Assembly: GCA_038046785.1 (NCBI GenBank)
Contig: JBBSVM010000004.1
Location: forward strand, 124,001 to 188,000
Reading direction: 5' to 3'
DNA length: 64,000 nt
DNA from: JAHFTW01 sp038046785
Lineage (GTDB): Archaea; Thermoplasmatota; E2; JACPAO01; JAHFTW01
The notes beneath the pieces were generated by a model. It worked only from the letters and a program-made list of their open reading frames with translations. It was not told the origin of the DNA and did no database searches. The number at the start of each line of letters is the position of its first letter. The first letter of the stretch is position 1. Shown piece after piece: positions 50,127 to 58,140 of this stretch. The translations under genes and the position numbers were made by a program.

Positions 50127-50465
50127 TCACACGCGAGGAGAGACTTCGAGTACGGTGCGCTGGACGATGATGCCGACCACGAATCCAACGGCAGCCGGCT
50201 TCAGACGGTCAAGTCGCGGCCCTCCCAGGAGAAGAAGGCAAAGGAATGTCCACACGCCCCCAAGAATGAGAAGTCCAATCCAAGACGTCATCGTCAATGG
50301 TTGAAAGGAGGAAGCGAATGCGCCCGCAACGCCGACGACGCCGGAGCGCCAGATTGGACCATCAACGCGCGCCCAAGCCGCAGCGCCGTGCACGACCCAT
50401 GGGCCTGCGATTGCAAGAATGAGGAACGTTGACCAAACCTCAATCGAGCCATCGTAACTGACCAT
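50127..50465 (-). CDS. Small membrane protein (112 aa)
   Basis: Starts MVSYDGSIEVWSTFLILAIA. Hydrophobic segments at about 10-28, 42-58 (SGVVGVAGAFASSF), 63-85 (SWIGLLILGGVWTFLCLLLL) and 93-108 (AAVGFVVGIIVQRTV). ATG 50465 is 26 nt from TTATGG at 50486-50491; an upstream ATG at 50489 lies inside the box, so I reject it. Divergent from uvrC and sharing its promoter region. Function unknown. Confidence 0.5.
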   Translation of the reverse strand: MVSYDGSIEVWSTFLILAIAGPWVVHGAAAWARVDGPIWRSGVVGVAGAFASSFQPLTMTSWIGLLILGGVWTFLCLLLLGGPRLDRLKPAAVGFVVGIIVQRTVLEVSPRV

Positions 50466-50485
50466 GCAATGCAAACGCCTCGGAC

Positions 50486-50499
50486 CCATAACCGTTTTT
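50486..50499. promoter_or_regulatory. Shared promoter core, uvrC / small membrane protein
   Basis: CCATAACCGTTTTT: TTATGG (minus) is 26 nt from ATG 50465 and TTTTT (plus) is 27 nt from GTG 50522, so both starts fit the leaderless rule. Confidence 0.5.
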
Positions 50500-50521
50500 C
50501 GTCTTGGTTCTTACACGCTGC

Positions 50522-52351
50522 GTGGCGGTGAGTCTGGAGCTGCGCGAACGAATCGCCCGGCTGCCGCGCTCACCAGGAGTCTATCTGTGGAAAGGCGAGG
50601 TGGGCGCCGTGGTCTACGTCGGCAAGGCCATCGACCTGCGCAGCCGGGTCACGAGCTACTTCGACCCCGATCGCCCCAAGACGGCGGCGCTCATGGAGGA
50701 GGCGTCTGACCTGGATTTCATCGCGGTGCGCACGGAGAAGGAAGCGCTCGTTCTGGAGCAGACGCTCATCAAGCGGCACCGGCCGCGCTACAATGTTCGG
50801 CTCAACGACGACAAGTCCTACCCTTACCTCAAGCTCACCGATGAACCCTATCCGCGTCTGCTGAAGGTGTTTCGGCGCGACGACGACAAGGGCACCTACT
50901 TCGGCCCGTTCCCGGACGGTTCGGGGGCGTTCTTCATCGCGCAGGCCATTCAGGAGTTGGTCCCGCTGCGCCGCTGCCGCGTCCTGCCCAAAGAAAAGTG
51001 TCTCTACCTCGACATCGGCAAGTGCGCCGGCCCCTGCATCGCCGCCTGCACCGACGCGGAGTACGATGAATTGGTGGGCGAGGTGCGCGACCTGCTCGAA
51101 GGCAAAGCGGACCACCTCCTCGACCGCGTCCGCGAGCGCCTGGAGGCGGCCTCAAACAGCCAGCGTTTCGAGGAGGCGGCGCGGCTGCGCAACCAGTTGC
51201 ACGGTCTCGAGAACATCCTCGATCGGCAGTTCATGGTGCAGGACAAATTGGAGGAGCGCGACATCGCCTGCCTCGACGCGCGCGGCGATCTGGCCGTCGC
51301 GGTCCTGCTGCATCAGCGCGACGGCAAGGTCGTCGGCCAGTCCGCGTTCAACCTTGCGGGCGCGGCACCCGGTCGGGAGGGAGAGGCGCTCGCCGATTTC
51401 TTGCGCGGCTATTACCAGGACCGCCGCGTCCCGCGTTTCGTCGCTTGCGGCATGGAGGAACCGCTTGCGCCCGGCCTGGAGGCGGACCTCCGACTTCTCT
51501 CCGACGCCGCGGTTACGGTGGAGACGCCGCGGCGCGGTGACAAGACGAAGTGGCTTGAGGTGGCTGCGACGAATGCGCGGCTCCGTCTCGAAGAAGAGCT
51601 GCTGAAACGAGACCGGCGCGGCAGCGGCGCCCTCGAAGCGCTGCAGCGCCACCTTGCCCTCGCCGCCGCTCCGCGCATCATCGAAGGGTTCGACATCAGC
51701 CACATGGCGGGCGAGTTGATGCGCGCCGCGATGGTGCGTTTCATCGATGGAGAACCAGAGAAGGCTGGCTATCGCACCTTTGGCATGAAGAGTGTCGGCG
51801 CCGCAGCAGTGGCGGCGGGCACGGCGACGACGAAAGGGTCCGGACGGGACGTGGATGATTTTGCCGCCATCGGGGAAGCGGTCGAGCGGCGCTACCGCGG
51901 TGTTCTGGAGCGTGCGGAGCCATTGCCTGATTTGATTCTCATTGATGGCGGCCCGGGCCAGCTCTCCGCCGCTCGCGAATCGCTCAAACGGCTTGGGCTC
52001 TCTCAAGTCCCGCTCTGCAGCCTTGCCAAGCGCGACGAGGAGCTGTTCGTTCCGGGCCGCACCCTTCCGCTCAAACTCAAGCGCAGCGACCCCGGACTGC
52101 AGTTGCTGCAGCGCGTGCGGGACGAGGCGCACCGGTTTGGCATCACGCAGGTCCAGCGCAAGGCGACGGATAGCGTTCTGGAGAGCCCGCTCGATGGGGT
52201 GCCGGGCATCGGTCCGAAGCGACGCGTCGAACTGGTGAAGACGTTTGGCGGACTCGAGGGGCTGCGCACCGCGGCCATCGAGGACCTGCAGCGTGTTCCT
52301 GGCGTCACCGCCGCGATGGCGGCCGCGATTCAAGCGGCGCTCGCAGAATAG
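50522..52351 (+). CDS. uvrC: UvrC excinuclease subunit
   Basis: Makes both incisions in bacterial-type nucleotide excision repair. The 609-residue protein has the N-terminal GIY-YIG nuclease (PGVYLWKGEVGAVVYVGKA), a Cys cluster (PLRRCRVLPKEKCLYLDIGK), a UVR motif (SQRFEEAARLRNQL), the RNase H-like nuclease (IEGFDISHMAGE, LILIDGGPGQLSAA) and C-terminal HhH motifs (LDGVPGIGPKRRVELVKTFG). All catalytic parts look complete. Found in some archaea by transfer from bacteria; uvrA and uvrB are not in this window. Start GTG 50522, with GTG 50528 possible. Confidence 0.95.
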   Translation: MAVSLELRERIARLPRSPGVYLWKGEVGAVVYVGKAIDLRSRVTSYFDPDRPKTAALMEEASDLDFIAVRTEKEALVLEQTLIKRHRPRYNVRLNDDKSYPYLKLTDEPYPRLLKVFRRDDDKGTYFGPFPDGSGAFFIAQAIQELVPLRRCRVLPKEKCLYLDIGKCAGPCIAACTDAEYDELVGEVRDLLEGKADHLLDRVRERLEAASNSQRFEEAARLRNQLHGLENILDRQFMVQDKLEERDIACLDARGDLAVAVLLHQRDGKVVGQSAFNLAGAAPGREGEALADFLRGYYQDRRVPRFVACGMEEPLAPGLEADLRLLSDAAVTVETPRRGDKTKWLEVAATNARLRLEEELLKRDRRGSGALEALQRHLALAAAPRIIEGFDISHMAGELMRAAMVRFIDGEPEKAGYRTFGMKSVGAAAVAAGTATTKGSGRDVDDFAAIGEAVERRYRGVLERAEPLPDLILIDGGPGQLSAARESLKRLGLSQVPLCSLAKRDEELFVPGRTLPLKLKRSDPGLQLLQRVRDEAHRFGITQVQRKATDSVLESPLDGVPGIGPKRRVELVKTFGGLEGLRTAAIEDLQRVPGVTAAMAAAIQAALAE

Positions 52352-52352
52352 G

Positions 52353-53480
52353 TCAGGTCGGCTTCTTCGGGGCCGCCTTGGGCTTCGCGGCGGCCGGCTT
52401 TGCCGCAGCACTGCTTGGCTGCTTTGGTGTTGCCTGACTTGCCGGCTTTATCGCAATGGCGCCAGCCGGTTTCACGGCGGGTCGGCGGAGGGGGGTCGAT
52501 GCGGAAGGCGCAGCGGCCGCCACCGGGCGAGGGGCCACGAGCGGAGTCGGAATCGAGGGCACCGTGAAGGTCGAAGGATTCTCCACTTTGGGCAGGTCGT
52601 CGATGCGGAATCCCGCGGGGACCTCACCGGTGGTGGCGTACCAGTAGAGCGTTGCCCGCATGGCGGCGCCGGAACTGGACGCGATGGCGTAGAGAATGGC
52701 ACCCAGGATGACGGGCGGCAGGACCGCGCTCCAGCCTTCGAGCCCGAGCGCGCCCTGGAACAGCCCAACGGTGACCACGTTGAGGACGAGCCACGCCGAG
52801 AAGTAGATGAGGCCGGTGCCGACGAGGAGGCCGGCCCAGGTCTTGCGGACGTTGCGCCACGCCGACTTGAGGGCGTTGATGGGGCCGGCGCGCTCGTAGA
52901 TGATGATGGGGAGCATCAGGTACGTGACGGCCGAGAGGACGGCGCGCAGGACGCGGTTGACCCAGCGCCCGACGAAGGGAATCATGCGCAGAACGAACGT
53001 CGTGGTGTAGCGGAACCACGCAACCAATGTGGCGAGTGTCAGGGCGAGAAGGAAGATGCGGCCAAGGTTGCGGCTGGCGAGCTTGAACGCGGGGCCGAGC
53101 TTTCCGTCTTGGGTCTTGATTTGCTGGGTCGCGACGTCCATGCCGACGGTGGCAACATAGAGCGCACCGGTGAGGACGATGGTCATGAAGATGGCCCAGA
53201 TGACGTAGAAGGTGATCATGGCGCTCGTCACCATCCAACTGTAGTTGCCCGCCTCGTAGGCGTTCACGGTCATGAAGAAGACCGCCTTCCAGAACGCGGC
53301 GGCGCCGTCGGGGTCGTGCTCGGCTTGGTAAATCCACCAATTGACGGGGGCGAGGACCCAAAGTGCCGTCCAGGCGAGCGTGAGGAGCGGAAGGACGAGG
53401 GCAATCGGCTTCTGGAAGATGAGCTTCAGCGAGGCGGCGGTGAGGCGGAAGCTGATGCCGATGCTCTTGAGCGGATTCAT
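52353..53480 (-). CDS. Multi-pass membrane protein (DUF6159-like)
   Basis: A 375-residue protein with a six- to seven-helix membrane core at about 20-290 (PIALVLPLLTLAWTALWVL, TFYVIWAIFMTIVLTGALY, LLVGTGLIYFSAWLVLNVV) and a long Ala/Pro/Lys tail (PKQPSSAAAKPAAAKPKAAP) in the cytosol. IYERAGPINALKSAWRNVRK recalls the DUF6159/DUF975-type family. Transport or scaffolding role unknown. ATG 53480 is 30 nt past TTCATA at 53505-53510; an in-frame TTG 53486 is less likely. It ends 1 nt beyond uvrC (convergent). Confidence 0.65.
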   Translation of the reverse strand: MNPLKSIGISFRLTAASLKLIFQKPIALVLPLLTLAWTALWVLAPVNWWIYQAEHDPDGAAAFWKAVFFMTVNAYEAGNYSWMVTSAMITFYVIWAIFMTIVLTGALYVATVGMDVATQQIKTQDGKLGPAFKLASRNLGRIFLLALTLATLVAWFRYTTTFVLRMIPFVGRWVNRVLRAVLSAVTYLMLPIIIYERAGPINALKSAWRNVRKTWAGLLVGTGLIYFSAWLVLNVVTVGLFQGALGLEGWSAVLPPVILGAILYAIASSSGAAMRATLYWYATTGEVPAGFRIDDLPKVENPSTFTVPSIPTPLVAPRPVAAAAPSASTPLRRPAVKPAGAIAIKPASQATPKQPSSAAAKPAAAKPKAAPKKPT

Positions 53481-53511
53481 GTCCAAGACACCGAGGCGGT
53501 TGGGTATGAAC

Positions 53512-55170
53512 CTAACGCGTCCGCGTCACGAAAGGTTCCAGCTCCAACTCCAGGATGGTGGCGGGGGCGGCGAGACCGAAGGCGACGATGGTGTCCGGGT
53601 GCAGCTCGCCGAACACTCCGACGGTCCGGCCGCCAGCCACGATGGCGCCCTGACGCCCTGCGATGAGGGCGGGGTCGGTTCCCGATTCCAGGGCGGCTTT
53701 CAACCCGGCATCGTGCAGGATGGACTCGGCAAGCCCTTTCGCGTCGGCGAATCCGGTCTTCGCGGAGAGTTCGACGCAGGCAAGCCGCACGCGGTTGCGC
53801 CACGCCCCGGCGGCGTCCTTCTCAACCACTTGGCCCACTTCGAAGAGGCGCTGCGGCAGGCTGCGGTGCTTGTTGGCGGCGAGGACGCGCAGCAGGCTTG
53901 GCAGGAGGCGTCGGCGCAGGAGGGTCTGCTCCTCAAGGACGGGGTTGAGGAGGGTGACGGCCGCTTGCGGCTTTCCGCCCAGGTTCGTGAACTGGTCGGC
54001 CGGATTGCTGAGGGTCAGCGTCTTCGCCTCCCAGTAACCGTGCCCGACCAGGAGCTGGCGCAGGGCGTCCTCGAGTCCTTGGTGGGCAAGTGCTTGGCCG
54101 AAGGTGACGGTGGTGGGCAGAGTGCCGGGGAAGGTGCCGAAGCCGTGTCCGATGCCGACATCTTCGATGAGGTCCACCGGGTGTAGGACATCCTGGCGCC
54201 AGGGCGCGACCTTGACGTGCACCTTGTTGTCGTAGGCGTCGGCGTCGTGGCCGAGTCGCCGCAGGCAGCGCGCCGCTTGTTCGCCGGTCCAATGCAGGCC
54301 CAGAAGCGCGGTGATGTCGTCCGTGTGCAGGACGTGCTCACTCGGTTTCAGGTCGGGGCAGCTCCAGGTTCCCGACGCATCATGAATTGTGACCGCCTCG
54401 ATGGAGCCGCCGCGCTCGGCGAAGCCGGTGGCAAGCAGCGCGATGGTCTGGCGCACGGCCTTGCGGTCGGTTCCGGTCACGTCGAGGAGGAGGTCGCGTG
54501 TCCGGCCCGTGACGGCGGTGCGGGCAGCGTTGATGACGGGAGGCAGAGAGAGCACCTCGCCCTTGCCGTCGAGGAAGACGGGGAATTTGCCCGGCGGCAG
54601 AAGGTGCGCGTATTCCTTGCCCTTCGGGTGTTGCGCGACAATCTGGCCCGGCGTCATCGTGCGCGTCTCGGCGAGCGGAACGAACGGTTTGTCGTTGGGA
54701 CCCACCACAGTGTAGGTGAAGGGTCCCTTGAGGCCCGACGCGTCGTGCACGCCGATGGCGACCTTGCGCCGTTTGCGGCCTGGGCTGAAGGTGAGCTTCT
54801 CCTGCGCCTCGATGATGAGCGCGACGTAGGCGTCGTCGATGGGGACGTTGCGCACGAAGCAGAGCGCCGCGAAGGGGCGCACCGTTTGCACTTCGGGGGC
54901 GACGCGCAGCTCCGTCGTGGCAGGGGCGACCTTGTAGGTGGGAAGCCCAGGCTTGACGTCGAGGAAGGCGCGCAGGGCGCGGCCAGTTCCCTCCAGCATC
55001 AGCAGGTCGGGGCGGTTCGGGAACCACTCGATGGTGATGGCGTCGGCCGCCGCGTCCGCCTTGTCCAGGTCGCCGCCCAGAAGGGGCATCCGGTTCGCCA
55101 GCTCCGCGAGAGGGAACTCACGTCCAATGAGGCGGATGAGGTCCTTGCGGGAGAAGGTGACGACAGGCAT
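53512..55170 (-). CDS. pheT: Phenylalanyl-tRNA synthetase beta subunit
   Basis: Beta chain of the PheRS tetramer that charges tRNA-Phe. The 552-residue length is the archaeal/eukaryotic type, without the N-terminal tRNA-binding domain of bacterial PheT. Seen in order: WFPNRPDLLMLEGTGRALRA, the B3/B4 domain (VAIGVHDASGLKGPFTY), the B5 DNA-binding-like domain (RLGHDADAYDNKVHVKVAPW, DLIEDVGIGHGF) and the catalytic-like core (LTLSNPADQF, PQRLFEVGQVV). ATG 55170 suits the TATAAA at 55199-55204; GTG 55182 is too near it. Divergent from HMG-CoA reductase. Confidence 0.95.
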   Translation of the reverse strand: MPVVTFSRKDLIRLIGREFPLAELANRMPLLGGDLDKADAAADAITIEWFPNRPDLLMLEGTGRALRAFLDVKPGLPTYKVAPATTELRVAPEVQTVRPFAALCFVRNVPIDDAYVALIIEAQEKLTFSPGRKRRKVAIGVHDASGLKGPFTYTVVGPNDKPFVPLAETRTMTPGQIVAQHPKGKEYAHLLPPGKFPVFLDGKGEVLSLPPVINAARTAVTGRTRDLLLDVTGTDRKAVRQTIALLATGFAERGGSIEAVTIHDASGTWSCPDLKPSEHVLHTDDITALLGLHWTGEQAARCLRRLGHDADAYDNKVHVKVAPWRQDVLHPVDLIEDVGIGHGFGTFPGTLPTTVTFGQALAHQGLEDALRQLLVGHGYWEAKTLTLSNPADQFTNLGGKPQAAVTLLNPVLEEQTLLRRRLLPSLLRVLAANKHRSLPQRLFEVGQVVEKDAAGAWRNRVRLACVELSAKTGFADAKGLAESILHDAGLKAALESGTDPALIAGRQGAIVAGGRTVGVFGELHPDTIVAFGLAAPATILELELEPFVTRTR

Positions 55171-55198
55171 CGGCGGGCGCACGACGTTTTCGTTCGGC

Positions 55199-55204
55199 TA
55201 TAAA
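55199..55204. promoter_or_regulatory. Bidirectional TATA box, pheT / HMG-CoA reductase
   Basis: TATAAA read on the plus strand, TTTATA on the minus strand. Starts ATG 55170 and GTG 55228 are equidistant at 29 nt. An ATG at 55204 overlaps the box and is therefore not a real start. Confidence 0.65.
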
Positions 55205-55227
55205 TGCGGCGCGAACAGTCGGACTGC

Positions 55228-56385
55228 GTGGCCGACGCCTGGAGCGGGTTCCATCGCCTGACCCCCAGCGAGCGGCTTGAGCGCGCTGCCGTCCACGCTG
55301 GGCTCTCCGCCGCAGACCGCAGCGCACTGTCGGCTCCTTCGGCCCTGCCGCGCGAGCTTTCCGCCCAGTTCATCGAGAATGCCGTGGGCGCGTTCCCCAT
55401 GCCGCTCGGCCTCGCCGTCCACGTCGTCGTCGATGGCACGCCGGTTGTCGTTCCAATGGCGGTCGAAGAGTCGAGCGTCATTGCCGCCGCCAGCCACGGC
55501 GCCAAACTCGCCGCCGCGGGTGGTGGGTTCCGCACCAAGGTGGACGACCCCATCTCCATCGGCCAGGTCGAATTGCGCTCCATCCGTTCCATCCCGACAA
55601 TGAAGAAAGCGGTCGCGCGGCACAAGAAAGCCTGGATGGCCGACCTGAACCGCGCCATTTCGAGCATGGTGGCGCGCGGCGGCGGTGTGCGCTCCATCGA
55701 GGCGCGCGCGGTCGGCAAGAACCGGCTCGTCCTCCACATCCTCGTGGACACCCGTGACGCGATGGGGGCCAACGTCGTCAACACGCTCTGCGAACGGCTG
55801 GCGCCCATCGCGGCCGAGGCACTTGGCGCCAAAGTGGGTCTGCGCATCCTCAGCAACCTCGCCGACCACCGCCTCGCCACCGCGACCTGCAAGATTCCCG
55901 CCAAGCTCCTGGGCGGCACCGCCGCCGTCAAAGCCATCGTCGCCGCCAACCAATTCGCCCGCGACGACCCCTACCGCGCCGCGACGCACAACAAAGGCAT
56001 CCTCAACGGCATCGACCCGGTTCTTTTGGCCACCGGCAACGACTGGCGCGCCGTCGAAGCGGGAGCGCACGCCTACGCCGCCCGCGACGGACAGTACCGC
56101 GCCCTCACGACCTACAAGGCGGATGCGAAAGGCAACCTTGTCGCCTCGCTGACGTTGCCAATGGCGGTCGGCACCGTGGGGGGTGTGACGCGGCTGCACC
56201 CGACAGCGAAAGCCTGCCTCGCTCTGCTTGGCAACCCCGACAGCCGCCGTCTTGCCGCCATCGCAGTGAGCATTGGGCTCGCCCAGAACCTCGCGGCACT
56301 CAAAGCGCTCTCCGGTGAAGGCATCCAGAAGGGACACATGGCGCTGCACGCTTCGAACCTGAAGCTCGCCAAGACGAAGCGATAG
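55228..56385 (+). CDS. hmgA: Hydroxymethylglutaryl-CoA reductase, class II
   Basis: Makes mevalonate for isoprenoid lipids. The 385-residue protein is of class II (bacterial, Thermoplasma and Archaeoglobus type) rather than the class I of most archaea: ENAVGAFPMPLGLAVHVVV, catalytic Glu in PMAVEESSVIAAAS, DTRDAMGANVVNTLCE with the Asp, NKGILNGIDPVLLATGND, and the C-terminal His in KGHMALHASNLK. The flap domain is short. Start GTG 55228 is chosen from the TATA spacing. It fits a Thermoplasmatota host. Confidence 0.95.
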   Translation: MADAWSGFHRLTPSERLERAAVHAGLSAADRSALSAPSALPRELSAQFIENAVGAFPMPLGLAVHVVVDGTPVVVPMAVEESSVIAAASHGAKLAAAGGGFRTKVDDPISIGQVELRSIRSIPTMKKAVARHKKAWMADLNRAISSMVARGGGVRSIEARAVGKNRLVLHILVDTRDAMGANVVNTLCERLAPIAAEALGAKVGLRILSNLADHRLATATCKIPAKLLGGTAAVKAIVAANQFARDDPYRAATHNKGILNGIDPVLLATGNDWRAVEAGAHAYAARDGQYRALTTYKADAKGNLVASLTLPMAVGTVGGVTRLHPTAKACLALLGNPDSRRLAAIAVSIGLAQNLAALKALSGEGIQKGHMALHASNLKLAKTKR

Positions 56386-56438
56386 GGCGCGATTCGGATG
56401 CGGGAACGCTCATCAGGGCGACTTGAGTCCCGCGCCCC

Positions 56439-57920
56439 ATGCGCACGTTTGCCCTCCTGTTCGTGAGCCTCCTCGCCCTCGCCGGCTGCGCCACCGTCGA
56501 GACCACTCCCACGGGCGTGCTCGGCGCCCCGGACTGCCCCGCCAGCCCGTTCGACCAGCCCGGACTTCGCATCCTCGCTCCGACGGACGACCCCATCGAC
56601 GACGAGAAGGGCAACGCGACCGTGTTCGAGACGACAAACCTCCGCACCTGCTCGCTGCCCGCCATTGGTCACACGAACTTGACCGCCTCCGGTCCAGCGC
56701 ACAAGTACATCGGCGAGATCGACATGCGCGGCGACCTCAACCTCGGCGCCGTCGCGGTGTTGGGCAACGGCGAAGCGCCCGGATTCTACATCCTGGACAT
56801 CACGGAGCGCGCAACCCCCGTTGTCCTCTCCTACACGCCGCAGCCAGGTGCCTACGTCACCGACATCAAGTTCAGCGACGACGGCGCTGTGCTCTACGTC
56901 GCGAGCCAGCAGACGCCGGGTCCGGAGTTCGTTGACTCCCTTCCAACCCCGGTCGCCTTCACCGGCTTCACCGTCTACGGCCTCGCCGACCCAACGGCGC
57001 CCACCTATCTCGGCACCGTCGTGGACCTCGGCTTCGGCTGCCACATGCTCGACCCCGTGCAGGTCGCCGTCAACCAGGACGCCGTCATGTGCGTGAGCCA
57101 GCACCTGCGCAGCTATCTCATCCAGCGCGATGGGCCGGTCATCCTCAATTTTGGCTTCGTGGACTACATCCCGACCCGCGACGGCGTCCCCGCTCCCGTC
57201 ATCCCGGTCGTCGGCGACCCGACGGGCCTTCTGCCGGTCGCCGTCGCCCCGCACGACATGACGGCCTACCATCCGTCTGGCTCTTTCGGCGCCGGCTCCG
57301 CGCTCATCGTGAGCCACTGGACAGAAGGGCTCAAGGTTCTCGACATCAGTCAGGCCCCGCTCATCACGGAGATTGGCTCCTGGAACGGCGAGGGCGCCAC
57401 CCACTACAACGGCAACGTCCACACGGCGATGGTGCTGGAGACCAGCGCCGGTCGCTACCTCATCGCGAGCCCCGAGTACACCAGCGACGGCACCATTCCC
57501 GGCTTCTGGGTGCTCGATGCCACCGACTTCGGCAATCTCCGCTTGGTCGCCGAGTGGTACCACCCTGGCAACCATACCAGCCAAGGGCTCTACCTGACGA
57601 CGCACCAGTGGCAGGTCGCCCCGAGCGGAACCGACGTCGCTCCAGAAGAGGTCCGGCTCTACTTCACTTACAACCACGCCGGCATCTGGGTCCTCGACTT
57701 CGCGAGCATCCTCGCCGGTGACAATGCTGGCGCCATCCTCGGCTACAACCTGGCGCGCACCCCGATTCCCGAGGATCACGTTCCCAACGCCATCCTCAGC
57801 ACTTGGGACGTCAACGTGGTGGACGGCCACATCTACGGCTCTGACCGCGCCACCGGCCTCTGGGTCTTCCACTACGCTGGCGACACGCTTGGCGACGAAC
57901 GGCTGACCGGGTTCGCATAG
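56439..57920 (+). CDS. LVIVD-repeat surface lipoprotein (paralogue 3)
   Basis: A 493-residue lipoprotein; signal MRTFALLFVSLLALAGC gives Cys17. Propeller blades with FYILDITERATPVVLSYT, FTVYGLADPTAPTYLGTV, LKVLDISQAPLITEIGSW and FWVLDATDFGNLRLVAEW, then IWVLDFASIL and LWVFHYAGDT. Cysteine pairs (GAPDCPASPF, LRTCSLPA) may form disulphides. Conserved HxxxD-like turns, such as APHDMTAYHPSGSF, occur. Same architecture as the lipoproteins at 25555 and 41847. It is followed by a run of hairpin elements. Confidence 0.85.
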   Translation: MRTFALLFVSLLALAGCATVETTPTGVLGAPDCPASPFDQPGLRILAPTDDPIDDEKGNATVFETTNLRTCSLPAIGHTNLTASGPAHKYIGEIDMRGDLNLGAVAVLGNGEAPGFYILDITERATPVVLSYTPQPGAYVTDIKFSDDGAVLYVASQQTPGPEFVDSLPTPVAFTGFTVYGLADPTAPTYLGTVVDLGFGCHMLDPVQVAVNQDAVMCVSQHLRSYLIQRDGPVILNFGFVDYIPTRDGVPAPVIPVVGDPTGLLPVAVAPHDMTAYHPSGSFGAGSALIVSHWTEGLKVLDISQAPLITEIGSWNGEGATHYNGNVHTAMVLETSAGRYLIASPEYTSDGTIPGFWVLDATDFGNLRLVAEWYHPGNHTSQGLYLTTHQWQVAPSGTDVAPEEVRLYFTYNHAGIWVLDFASILAGDNAGAILGYNLARTPIPEDHVPNAILSTWDVNVVDGHIYGSDRATGLWVFHYAGDTLGDERLTGFA

Positions 57921-57930
57921 GCCGGTCGAA

Positions 57931-58077
57931 GCCGCGAAAACCTTGCCGCGCTCGGCCTTCGCGGCTCCCCGCCCGGTGCGGCAAACCGCACCGGCCGGTC
58001 CGTTCGGCCTTCGGCTTCACTGCGCGGCGAAAACCTCGCTTCGCTCGGCCTTCGCCGCGCACCCCCCGTAGGGGGGT
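57931..58077. repeat. Family 2 hairpin cluster before topA
   Basis: Four consecutive hairpins: GCCGCGAA...TTCGCGGC (57931-57965), CCGGTGCGG-CAAA-CCGCACCGG (57973-57994), GCGCGGCGAA...TTCGCCGCGC (58022-58060, core CTCGCTTCGCTCGG) and CCCCCC-GTA-GGGGGG (58062-58076). The first and third share AACCTYGC...CGCTCGGCC inserts, so they are copies of one element. Confidence 0.75.
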
Positions 58078-58140
58078 GAGGATTCGCCGCACCGTGGGCA
58101 AGTCTTTTCCAGAACCCTCGTCGTGGTGCGAGACGCAAGC

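Noticed and set aside
55204..55227. ATG 55204 as the HMG-CoA reductase start
   Set aside because: The codon overlaps the TATA box; GTG 55228 has correct spacing and a normal N-terminus.
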